Shown: in pieces, positions 1 to 7,260 of the stretch
Numbering within the stretch: position 1 is the first letter of the stretch
Layout: each line of letters starts with the position of its first letter
Assembly: GCA_002499345.1 (NCBI GenBank)
Contig: DALF01000008.1
Location: 48,159 to 97,179 of the forward strand
Source: Euryarchaeota archaeon UBA170
GTDB taxonomy: Archaea; Thermoplasmatota; Poseidoniia; Poseidoniales; Thalassarchaeaceae
Direction of reading: 5' to 3'
Length of the DNA: 49,021 bases
Notes under the pieces: generated by a model
Databases searched by the model: none
What the model saw: the letters and a program-made list of their open reading frames with translations, nothing else
Told to the model about the DNA's origin: nothing
Program-made: the position numbers and the translations under genes

Positions 1-543
1 GATATTATTGATCCAGTCAATGCGACTCAATTAGCTCAGTTCAGAGAAGTCGACATAAACTATCAGGCCGAGGCTTCGGACTCACTTCTAAGGCCTGCAA
101 TAATATCCATAATATTGGTAGCATTCTTGATAGGAGTTTCCGCATTAGTAGTTTCCATAAGGAACAAGAAGAGGGCGGCTATCGATGAATTAGCAGGTAT
201 CTTTAGCTATACTGCAGAACTTCTAGCCGCAGGAGACGAAGTCAGGGAATCAATATTCAATTGTTATGAAGGACTTTGCAAGATACTGATGAGCAGAGGG
301 TTCCTTAGGAGAGATTTCGAAACAGTGAGGGAATTCGAAATGGCAATTAGGAGCGCCCTTCCGATAAGTGAACAGGCATTACTGTCTCTAGATAGAATAT
401 TCGAAGAAGCAAGATACTCTAGTCACGTTCTTGGTGAACAACACAGGGAAAGCGCCCAGATGGCCCTCAACTCGGTACTACAGGAAATAGACCAACTTGA
501 AGAAGTTCCAATAAGATCCAAGGGGAAAATAATTGAGGATTAG
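1..543 (+). CDS. C-terminal part of a DUF4129-like membrane protein (5' end outside window)
   Basis: The reading frame is open from base 1, so the gene starts upstream and only 180 residues are visible. A hydrophobic segment lies at about residues 31-53, followed by a basic stop-transfer stretch (IRNKKR) and a soluble helical tail. The tail contains the pattern REFE...LP...LLSLDRIFEEARYS, typical of DUF4129 C-terminal domains found in transglutaminase-like or MoxR-associated membrane proteins. That places the tail in the cytoplasm. Known family context suggests a MoxR/DUF58 neighbourhood upstream, which cannot be seen here. Its TAG stop overlaps the stop of the convergent gene at 540. The biochemical role of the family is unknown. 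Confidence 0.75.
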   Translation, partial: DIIDPVNATQLAQFREVDINYQAEASDSLLRPAIISIILVAFLIGVSALVVSIRNKKRAAIDELAGIFSYTAELLAAGDEVRESIFNCYEGLCKILMSRGFLRRDFETVREFEMAIRSALPISEQALLSLDRIFEEARYSSHVLGEQHRESAQMALNSVLQEIDQLEEVPIRSKGKIIED

Positions 544-1061
544 TAATTGAAGGTAATCTTCAATATGTCTCCATTCCAAAACGCATCGCCCACAACCGCC
601 CCATCCGGGAGCATGAAAGACTCTACTCTCCCTCCGAATTTTTCCGGCACTACTAGTCTTATGGCCTGCCCAGACTCCGTAGTCATCTTGTGAAGAAGTA
701 CATCACCCATAACGAATTTTGATAGTGAAATCTCCAATGCGTTACCAATGGATTCAGCACCTATCGAAGAAACCCCATCTTTGAAGGATCTAATTGAGTC
801 AAAGCCGCCCAATGAATCCATTCCAGTCAGTAACTCTCTTTTCGTAGATTTTTCATGATTATCAATCACTTCCGCCATGTGATCAATACTCGATATGAAT
901 CTTTGATGGGAAGATAAGGCGTCAGTATCTAGGCCTACTGATTCAGAGAGTGCCGGGGTTTGGGAGAGATTGCCTTCTTCCATTCTTATCGAAACTCCGG
1001 TCCACTCCATGAAGAACGCAATAGATGGTCTGACATGAACCCATTGCTTACTAGATGTCAA
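540..1061 (-). CDS. Hypothetical protein downstream of the XPD-type helicase
   Basis: The 173-residue product is not recognised. It has no signal peptide, membrane segment or clear motif. The middle is acidic and helical; the C-terminal third (VMGDVLLHKMTTESG, then RLVVPEKFGGRVESF) looks like a small beta-rich domain. The longest frame starts at a TTG and overlaps the last 11 bases of the helicase gene, which suggests translational coupling. An ATG at 1010 would give 156 residues. Neither start has a convincing ribosome-binding site. Same strand as the helicase, so probably co-transcribed with it. Function cannot be assigned. Confidence 0.6.
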   Translation of the reverse strand: MTSSKQWVHVRPSIAFFMEWTGVSIRMEEGNLSQTPALSESVGLDTDALSSHQRFISSIDHMAEVIDNHEKSTKRELLTGMDSLGGFDSIRSFKDGVSSIGAESIGNALEISLSKFVMGDVLLHKMTTESGQAIRLVVPEKFGGRVESFMLPDGAVVGDAFWNGDILKITFNY

Positions 1062-3048
1062 AGAATGCCTTTACTCTCTCTGCGGTTCTAGAGGGGTTTG
1101 AGGTTTGCATCTTCATCATCGAAGGCATACAATCACTGACTCTTCGCTCTAGAATTCTCTTTTCTAATAGTACAATTATTGCCCTATCCTGCTTCTTCCT
1201 TATGGGCCTCCCAAGTGCCTGGAGAATACTATTCACAGCAGGTTGAAGGCTGGCATACTTCCATGCTCTATTCCTATCAAATTTATTTGTGAAGTACTCT
1301 ATCAGAGCATCCTGTTTGGCACTGGGGGGGGCGAGCGGCAGTCCTATACAGACTAACGCATCTAGGATATTATCCGAGTAGTCAACGCCTTCTGAAAGCT
1401 TACCATTTAGTACTCCAAAGATTACAGCACCTCCCATTTCCTTCTGTTCGTAAAGTTTTGAAATCATCGACTCAACTCTCCCCTTACTCATTCGCTGTTC
1501 TTCCTTTAGTATTATTTTGCTACTCCATCCCAAATTTTCGAAATCCGAATGTATTCTCTCTAACATGCTATAGCTGGGTGCAAATATAGCTACATTTCCA
1601 TTTGTGTTTTCAATAACTGCCCTGACATGTTGACCTATGACAGGAATACTTACTTCACGTTCAGTGTATTTACTAGTAACATCGCTAGCAATAAGAACTG
1701 GCCTATTCTCTATTGGAAAATCTGATGAATATATTTTGCAAACAGACTTCGTCATTGGTATTCCCAGTATGTCTGAATACATCTCGGGAGGGAATAGAGT
1801 TCCAGACATCAAAATCGATCCACGACATCTTTCGAACACTAATTTCCCAACCACGCTAGGATCGAGAAGGTGACAAGTAATACGTGGGCTATCAAGTAGC
1901 TCGTCAAATACTAGAGACAATGCAGAACTACTTCTGAACTTGATACATATTTCGAGCATCTCCGCTATTCTTGTACAATCATTCTGCTCTTCATCATCTG
2001 CATCCTCCTCTTCATCAATTGTCACAGAAAATAAACGCCTGATCATCAACAAAATTCTAGAAATTTCATCCGTTTCATCGCCTTCCAAGACACCTTCCGT
2101 AGCTCTAGAAAATACATCTAAGAAATCTTGAGTAGATATCCTCAAGTCATCTCCCTTAGTTTTCTCATTTTCAAGCTTCTTTTTCTGTAGCCAGTTATTC
2201 ATGGGTTCTTGGAGGGCTTTAACTTGTTTTTCCAAGCTTTGTACATCCATAAGTTGGCTGGACTCGGGCAATTCAAGCTTAGAATCAATCTTCTCTAAAT
2301 TTCCCTTGTATTCCTCTATGTTATCGAGAGCCCTTCTAAAAACATCATCGGTAACTCTTCTCTCCAAACCGCTTCTTATCCTATCGGGTAGGTTATGCGC
2401 TTCATCTACAATTAGAATAGAATTCTCCAATTCTATGCCCATAGCAGGTAGCGATGCCTCCCTCACGTCCTCCACGAAAACATGATTATAGTCGCATACA
2501 AGAATATCTGCATGTCCCGCTGACATCCTAGCCGTCGCCCAAGAGCAAACTTTCCTGGCCCTTCCATATTTTACACTCCAGTCAACATGACGAGGCTGTT
2601 CGAGTAGCTTCTTTCTCATATCCGAGCGCCTTGTCTTGCGAGATTCTTCGACAATTTCCCCCTCGCAATTACACCTCCCAGTTGAACGATCTACATATTC
2701 GCACATCCCCTCCCTTCCAATTAGGTCGACCAGAGTTATTTTTGGAACACCATCTGGGATTCTCGAATTAATTTTACGAACTGTATCTACTACTATTCGA
2801 TGTTGTGACTGTCTTCCGGTCATGAAAATTATCTTAGGTCTTTCAGGAGACAGATTGTTGTCAAATGAGGCTTGTAAGGACGATGCGAGTGCGGCTGCTG
2901 TTTTTCCTATCCCAGTAGGTGCCGCGGCTAGCAGGAAACCTCCTTCGGAGAGGATATCAATCCCATCTGAGATCATCTCTATCTGAGATTCTCTGACTTC
3001 TTCATGGGCGAAAAATATTGCAGAATTATCCGTGGCGCTCCCACTCAT
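1051..3048 (-). CDS. XPD/Rad3-type superfamily 2 DNA helicase with Fe-S cysteines
   Basis: Predicted ATP-dependent 5'-3' DNA helicase of the XPD/DinG group, acting in DNA repair. From the ATG at 3048 (665 aa), Walker A APTGIGKT is at about residues 43-50 and the DEAH box (ILIVDEAHN) at about 215-218. Between them lie cysteines at about 116, 126, 128 and 168, spaced as expected for the Fe-S cluster domain, and the VCSWATARMSAGHADI segment matches the end of that domain in XPD. The C-terminal helicase half carries SEGVDY and QALGRPIRKKQDRA (motif VI). The frame extends to a TTG at 3117, but the family normally begins shortly before the EEVRESQIEMI segment, so the internal ATG is preferred. Both DinG and XPD assignments remain possible. 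Confidence 0.85.
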   Translation of the reverse strand: MSGSATDNSAIFFAHEEVRESQIEMISDGIDILSEGGFLLAAAPTGIGKTAAALASSLQASFDNNLSPERPKIIFMTGRQSQHRIVVDTVRKINSRIPDGVPKITLVDLIGREGMCEYVDRSTGRCNCEGEIVEESRKTRRSDMRKKLLEQPRHVDWSVKYGRARKVCSWATARMSAGHADILVCDYNHVFVEDVREASLPAMGIELENSILIVDEAHNLPDRIRSGLERRVTDDVFRRALDNIEEYKGNLEKIDSKLELPESSQLMDVQSLEKQVKALQEPMNNWLQKKKLENEKTKGDDLRISTQDFLDVFSRATEGVLEGDETDEISRILLMIRRLFSVTIDEEEDADDEEQNDCTRIAEMLEICIKFRSSSALSLVFDELLDSPRITCHLLDPSVVGKLVFERCRGSILMSGTLFPPEMYSDILGIPMTKSVCKIYSSDFPIENRPVLIASDVTSKYTEREVSIPVIGQHVRAVIENTNGNVAIFAPSYSMLERIHSDFENLGWSSKIILKEEQRMSKGRVESMISKLYEQKEMGGAVIFGVLNGKLSEGVDYSDNILDALVCIGLPLAPPSAKQDALIEYFTNKFDRNRAWKYASLQPAVNSILQALGRPIRKKQDRAIIVLLEKRILERRVSDCMPSMMKMQTSNPSRTAERVKAFFDI

Positions 3049-3100
3049 ATGTTCATCCGTGAAAAGGACGGCCAAGAAGATTGGGTAGTGGCCAATCCCT

Positions 3101-3223
3101 CTAGAAACTATTTCCAAGAGCTTTCATAGCCCTATCCCTAAGTCCACTAAGGCCATTGAATTTGGGTGCGAGGGAGCCCGTAGGCCCCCCCGCGGTGGTT
3201 CTGTGCATCCCATCCTCACACAT
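3101..3223 (-). CDS. Possible 40-residue small protein between RHH regulator and helicase
   Basis: A short ATG-initiated frame encodes a 40-residue basic, glycine-rich peptide beginning MCEDGMHRTTAGG and ending MKALGNSF. It starts 10 bases after the stop of the ribbon-helix-helix gene. The purine-rich run GAGGCGAGGG just upstream could serve as a ribosome-binding site. It ends about 50 bases before the helicase ATG and would fill an otherwise empty gap. No homologue is recognised, and codon evidence is weak at this length, so this is a candidate only. Confidence 0.25.
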   Translation of the reverse strand: MCEDGMHRTTAGGPTGSLAPKFNGLSGLRDRAMKALGNSF

Positions 3224-3233
3224 TTCCCTCGCC

Positions 3234-3602
3234 TCATATAGCGTTTGAATCATCATTGCTTCTTTCTCTCAGCTCATTCATTCTGGAAGAAATCATATCT
3301 GTAACTTTACTGTTTTCAAGTGTAACGTTTCTAATGTGTTCTCTAGCCGCTTGCCTCAAAACCGAATCAGGTTTTTCGCCATGTAATTTGCAGAAATCCC
3401 CCATTCTGGAACTTAGTTCAGGACCTAGATTGACCTCTACCTTATCGCCACTAACCTGATGTTCATCAGTGAGATATTTTCTAACTGCGGACCTGATGAC
3501 GTCAGAACGATTTCTCATTCCATCAAAGCCTACCATCCTATCTATCTCAAGAATATGATCTTCGGGAATTCTAAGGGAGACCATTGGACTGTGACCGGAC
3601 AT
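3234..3602 (-). CDS. Tandem ribbon-helix-helix DNA-binding protein (CopG/NikR-like)
   Basis: The 122-residue protein contains two ribbon-helix-helix-like units. The first (residues 7-44) reads MVSLRIPEDHILEIDRMVG followed by NRSDVIRSAVRKYL, the classic CopG/MetJ/NikR N-terminal fold. The second (about 54-95) reads VEVNLGPELSSRMGDFCKLHG followed by PDSVLRQAAREHI, a similar strand-helix-helix pattern. No NikR nickel-binding C-terminal domain is present. It is probably a transcriptional repressor. An imperfect 26-bp palindrome lies at 3644-3669, 42 bases upstream of its start and shared with the divergent HD gene. That arrangement suggests autoregulation and control of the neighbour, which is inferred, not shown. 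Confidence 0.8.
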   Translation of the reverse strand: MSGHSPMVSLRIPEDHILEIDRMVGFDGMRNRSDVIRSAVRKYLTDEHQVSGDKVEVNLGPELSSRMGDFCKLHGEKPDSVLRQAAREHIRNVTLENSKVTDMISSRMNELRERSNDDSNAI

Positions 3603-3643
3603 AGCGACTACCTACTAGACTGTCGAAAGGGGGAGAGGGTATT

Positions 3644-3669
3644 AATTGTATCTCATATGAAATACAATT
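3644..3669. promoter_or_regulatory. 26-bp imperfect palindrome, candidate operator
   Basis: The half-sites AATTGTAT and ATACAATT flank the perfect core TCATATGA, with one mismatched pair (c3652/a3661). It sits between the divergent RHH gene (start 3602) and HD gene (start 3729). Size and symmetry suit a dimeric or tetrameric ribbon-helix-helix regulator. Confidence 0.5.
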
Positions 3670-3670
3670 G

Positions 3671-3680
3671 AATTATAATT
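3671..3680. promoter_or_regulatory. AT-rich palindrome, possible TATA element of the divergent promoter
   Basis: AATTATAATT is a perfect 10-bp palindrome directly beside the candidate operator. It resembles an archaeal TATA box and could serve either divergent gene. Position relative to a transcription start is unknown. Confidence 0.3.
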
Positions 3681-3728
3681 ATCATCACCAAATCTAGGCA
3701 GTTCCATTAATGGGAGGCACGCTCTCGC

Positions 3729-5060
3729 ATGGTCGGGACTCGCATGAAAACAATCAATGACGCAATCCATGGACAGTTCAGGATTGATGGTGTCAGAGAG
3801 GAACTTCTCAAAACCCCTGAGATGAATAAGCTAAGCCATATCAAACAACTCGGACTGGCACATCTAGTATTCCCAGGAGCCCATCATACTCGCTTCGAGC
3901 ATTCCCTCGGCGTATCTCATGTCGCCGGTATGATGTCCGATTCTCTGGGTCTTGATAGTTCGGAGACCGAAGCGGTAAGCGTCGCGGCACTATTGCATGA
4001 TGTAGGGCACGGTCCCTATTCCCATACATTAGAACATATCTTACACGAGAGAGGAGGTTTGGACCATATGTCAATTACCGAGGGAATTATTCTTGGCGAC
4101 TATGATGTACTAAGGGATGGCGAAGAATCCTCAATTCAGGAGAGAATATGCGTACCAGAGATCCTTGAGAATCACGGCATAGATCCTAATGAGGTAGCAG
4201 GCCTGATAAGAGGTCCTGATGCTAGAGGTTCGGAGAGAAATCTGCTCTCATGGTCAGAAGGGCAGACAGATTTTGTCCAAAATGATAAGACTATGGCTCA
4301 TCTTGTCCATGGTCCCGTAGATTGTGATCAAATTGACTACCTTCTTAGAGACTCACACTTTACAGGTGTAAAGCACGGAGTGATTGATCATAGAAGACTA
4401 ATCAGGTGCCTGAAGAGGCACGGAGGGGATATATCAGTCGAAGAAGGCGGTCTACCGGCACTCGAAGGAATGCTCGTAGCCAGAGGCCTGATGTACAGTG
4501 CAGTATATTTCCATAGAGTGACTAGGGTCACAGAGGTCATGCTCTCAAGGGCCGTAGAGCGAAGTGAAGAAAACACTCCCGATACCTTCGATCTCCAGAG
4601 GAGGGTAGACGCAGAGATTTGGCAAGTAATGCACGAGGCAGGAGATTTCGCTCGAGATATGATTAGAAGACTGAAGTACAGGCAATTGCTCAAAGTTTGC
4701 TTATCTAGGAGAAGGCAAGAACTCAATGAGGCCGATGTCGATTTACTAGCAGAGCTTGCTTCAGATTCCAACAAGAGGAGAGAATTTGAAGATGATATTG
4801 CCAGGAGGGCCGGTTTAGAGCCGGGTTATGTGGCCATAGATGTCCCTAATATCAAGCTCTTACTAGCCGAGCCTAGAATGTCCCAAGTAGATATAAGAAT
4901 CGTTGGGGACGATGGCAGGACCAGATGGCTGAGAGAACACACGCCTATTGCCGAGGCACTGAGAAATAGACAGGTCAGTCAGGCCGTATTCTACGTAATG
5001 ACCCTGCCAGGATTTGAAGGTAAGGTTTCACAAGTATCCGAGAATATTCTATTCTCTTAA
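3729..5060 (+). CDS. HD-domain phosphohydrolase (dGTPase/SAMHD1-like)
   Basis: A 443-residue soluble metal-dependent phosphohydrolase. The HD signature is complete: RFEHSLG (H58), LLHDVGHGPYSH (H90-D91, then H94 and H99), and a downstream DCDQIDYLLRDS with the conserved metal-ligand aspartate at about 203. Length and the order FPGAHHTRFEHSLG...LLHDVGHGPFSH match archaeal and bacterial proteins related to dNTP triphosphohydrolases and SAMHD1. Substrate may be a dNTP, but this cannot be read from sequence. The chosen ATG has GGGAGG 11 bases upstream; an in-frame ATG at 3744 is the alternative. It diverges from the RHH regulator across a 126-bp gap with the palindrome, so regulation by that protein is plausible. 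Confidence 0.85.
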   Translation: MVGTRMKTINDAIHGQFRIDGVREELLKTPEMNKLSHIKQLGLAHLVFPGAHHTRFEHSLGVSHVAGMMSDSLGLDSSETEAVSVAALLHDVGHGPYSHTLEHILHERGGLDHMSITEGIILGDYDVLRDGEESSIQERICVPEILENHGIDPNEVAGLIRGPDARGSERNLLSWSEGQTDFVQNDKTMAHLVHGPVDCDQIDYLLRDSHFTGVKHGVIDHRRLIRCLKRHGGDISVEEGGLPALEGMLVARGLMYSAVYFHRVTRVTEVMLSRAVERSEENTPDTFDLQRRVDAEIWQVMHEAGDFARDMIRRLKYRQLLKVCLSRRRQELNEADVDLLAELASDSNKRREFEDDIARRAGLEPGYVAIDVPNIKLLLAEPRMSQVDIRIVGDDGRTRWLREHTPIAEALRNRQVSQAVFYVMTLPGFEGKVSQVSENILFS

Positions 5061-5086
5061 TTGGTACTTTCTTTAATGCCCAGGTG

Positions 5087-5095
5087 GATATAATT
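5087..5095 (+). promoter_or_regulatory. Possible TATA element upstream of gdhA
   Basis: GATATAATT in the 106-bp gap before the glutamate dehydrogenase, about 72 bases from its ATG. Similar in composition to archaeal TATA boxes; the resulting leader would be about 45 nt. Weak evidence. Confidence 0.25.
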
Positions 5096-5166
5096 CAAAA
5101 GGGAAAGGCCACTCGCAAAAGCGGCTGATACCTAAGAAAGGAATCTATCAACCGTCGGTGAGTGCT

Positions 5167-6522
5167 ATGGATGGCAGAATTAAATCAGTATATGAGAGCG
5201 TAATTGCAAGAGACCCGAATCAGCCTGAATTTCATCAGGCAGTAGAGGAAGTTCTCGACAGCCTTACTCCTGTGATCAAGGAGTATCCGGAGTATATGCC
5301 AGTAATCGAGGCAATGGTAGAAGCTGAGCGAATTATACAGTTCAGAGTGCCTTGGTATGACGATGATGGAAATCTGAAAGTAAATAGGGGATTCAGAATT
5401 CAGATGAGTAGCTCGATTGGGCCCTACAAGGGAGGCCTCAGGTTCCATCCAAGCGTGAATCAGTCTATATTGAAATTCTTAGCTTTTGAGCAGGTATTCA
5501 AAAATAGCCTTACCGGACTGCCTATGGGCGGGGGAAAGGGAGGTTCAGACTTCAACCCAAAGGGGAAGTCTGATTCGGAAGTAATGAGATTCTGTCAATC
5601 CTTTATGATGGAATTATGGAGGCACATAGGTGCCAATTTAGATGTTCCAGCCGGAGATATAGGCGTAGGGGGACGAGAGATTGGATACATGTTTGGAATG
5701 TACAAGAAACTCGCTAATGAGTTCACTGGGGTTCTTACTGGAAAGGGTAGGTCTTACGGAGGCTCCTTGATCAGGCCTGAGGCCACAGGATATGGACTAG
5801 TGTACTTTGCACGTGAGATGCTGGCGACAACTGGTAGATCGTTCAAAGGAGCAACAGTGTCCATATCTGGTTCAGGCAACGTAGCCCAGTTCGCATGCGA
5901 GAAGGTTCTCGATCTCGGCGGAAAGCCAGTAACCATGTCTGACTCCAGTGGCTGGATCTTCGATCCGTCTGGAATCGATCGAGAGAAATTAGATTGGATC
6001 ATGGATCTAAAGAACAATAGAAGAGGAAGAATTTCAGAGTATGCGGATAATTTCGATGGTGTCGAATTCACCGCTTCAGAACCAGAGCCTACTCCAAACG
6101 GACTTTGGGGTGTCAATGTGGACGTCGCACTTCCATGCGCCACACAAAATGAGCTAAACGAATCCGAGGCAGAAATGCTAGTCGCGAATGAGGTTATTGC
6201 AGTAGCAGAAGGGGCTAATATGCCTTGTACTCCCGAGGCAGTTGAAGTATTTCTGAAGAATGGAATTCTTTTCGCTCCTGGAAAAGCATCCAATGCAGGA
6301 GGGGTCGCTACCTCAGGACTTGAAATGAGTCAGAATAGTCTCAGGCTGTCGTGGACACGTGAAGAGGTCGACTCTAGGCTAGATGCCATAATGGTCGATA
6401 TCCACAAGAATGCATACGAAACCGCAGAAAGATTTGGAATGCCTGGAAACTACGTTGCTGGTGCCAACATAGCTGGATTTCTAAAAATCGCAGAGGCCAT
6501 GACGTCACAGGGAATGATTTAA
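5167..6522 (+). CDS. gdhA: Glutamate dehydrogenase, bacterial hexameric NADP type
   Basis: Catalyses the reversible oxidative deamination of glutamate to 2-oxoglutarate and ammonia, linking amino-acid catabolism and nitrogen assimilation in the cytoplasm. The 451-residue protein is close to E. coli GdhA in length and motifs: VNRGFRIQMSSSIGPYKGG (substrate lysine), PMGGGKGGSDFNPKGKS (catalytic lysine about residue 124), DVPAGDIGVGGREIG, the Rossmann segment SGSGNVAQFA, and APGKASNAGGVATSGLEMSQ. A GTG three codons upstream opens the frame, but the ATG at 5167 aligns with the family start. Most archaeal GDHs belong to a different subfamily, so lateral acquisition from bacteria is likely. It converges on the amino-acid ABC transporter genes, with stops overlapping by 4 bases. 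Confidence 0.95.
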   Translation: MDGRIKSVYESVIARDPNQPEFHQAVEEVLDSLTPVIKEYPEYMPVIEAMVEAERIIQFRVPWYDDDGNLKVNRGFRIQMSSSIGPYKGGLRFHPSVNQSILKFLAFEQVFKNSLTGLPMGGGKGGSDFNPKGKSDSEVMRFCQSFMMELWRHIGANLDVPAGDIGVGGREIGYMFGMYKKLANEFTGVLTGKGRSYGGSLIRPEATGYGLVYFAREMLATTGRSFKGATVSISGSGNVAQFACEKVLDLGGKPVTMSDSSGWIFDPSGIDREKLDWIMDLKNNRRGRISEYADNFDGVEFTASEPEPTPNGLWGVNVDVALPCATQNELNESEAEMLVANEVIAVAEGANMPCTPEAVEVFLKNGILFAPGKASNAGGVATSGLEMSQNSLRLSWTREEVDSRLDAIMVDIHKNAYETAERFGMPGNYVAGANIAGFLKIAEAMTSQGMI

Positions 6523-7259
6523 TCTTCCTCGTTGATAGATGAGAGAAACCTCTTCAGGCGTTCTGTTTTTGGATTATCGATAATAGAAGACTCTCCCGAC
6601 TCTGCAATTATTCCATTGTCCATGTAAATGACCCTATCTGCCACGTCTCTAGCAAAGCTGATTTCATGCGTTACAACTATCATTGTCATCCCTTCATCAG
6701 CCAATCCTCGAATTGTTTTCAGTACTGAGCCAATCAATTCTGGATCTAATGCACTTGTAGGCTCATCAAACAACATTACTTCCGGCTTCATTGCTAGAGC
6801 TCTGGCAATTGCAACACGCTGTTTCTGCCCCCCTGACAGATTACCAGGAAAAGCATCCTTCCTATCTAGCATATCGACTTTTTCCAGAACTCCAAGAGCT
6901 TCACTTTCCGCGTCTCTCTTGCTCATTTTTCTGACATGTCTCAGACCAAGTGTGATATTATCAATGACTCTAAGGTGAGAAAATAGCTCGAAAGACTGGA
7001 ACACCATCCCAATACGGGATCTTACATTATTGATGTCAGCTGACGGAGTATTAATCAAATCTCCACGAAGCCTAACTTCTCCTCCTGTTGGCTCAATCAG
7101 TCTGTTAATACACCGTAGAACAGTCGACTTCCCACTGCCAGACGATCCAATAATGGCTACTGACTCGCCCTCATTGACATCAAACGAAACTCCTCGTACC
7201 GCTTGAACTCCTCCAGCATATGTTTTGTGCATATCTGTGATAGTTAGAACACTGTCCAT
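6519..7259 (-). CDS. Polar amino-acid ABC transporter ATP-binding protein (GlnQ/ArtP-like)
   Basis: ATPase subunit powering amino-acid import. The 246-residue product has Walker A GSSGSGKST, Q-loop region GMVFQSFELF, ABC signature LSGGQKQR, Walker B VMLFDEPTSALDP and switch histidine VVTHEISFA. The pattern with FELFSHLRVIDNITLG places it in the glutamine/arginine/histidine importer group. The ATG at 7259 is chosen because GGAGG lies 8 bases upstream and inside the end of the permease gene; a longer frame to 7310 would add 17 residues inside the permease. It is co-transcribed with the permease, one base apart. No substrate-binding protein gene is adjacent. Confidence 0.92.
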   Translation of the reverse strand: MDSVLTITDMHKTYAGGVQAVRGVSFDVNEGESVAIIGSSGSGKSTVLRCINRLIEPTGGEVRLRGDLINTPSADINNVRSRIGMVFQSFELFSHLRVIDNITLGLRHVRKMSKRDAESEALGVLEKVDMLDRKDAFPGNLSGGQKQRVAIARALAMKPEVMLFDEPTSALDPELIGSVLKTIRGLADEGMTMIVVTHEISFARDVADRVIYMDNGIIAESGESSIIDNPKTERLKRFLSSINEED

Positions 7260-7260
7260 T

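Noticed and set aside
3049..3117. Extension of the helicase to a TTG start at 3117
   Set aside because: The extra 23 residues are hydrophobic and not family-like, and the internal ATG gives the normal N-terminus.
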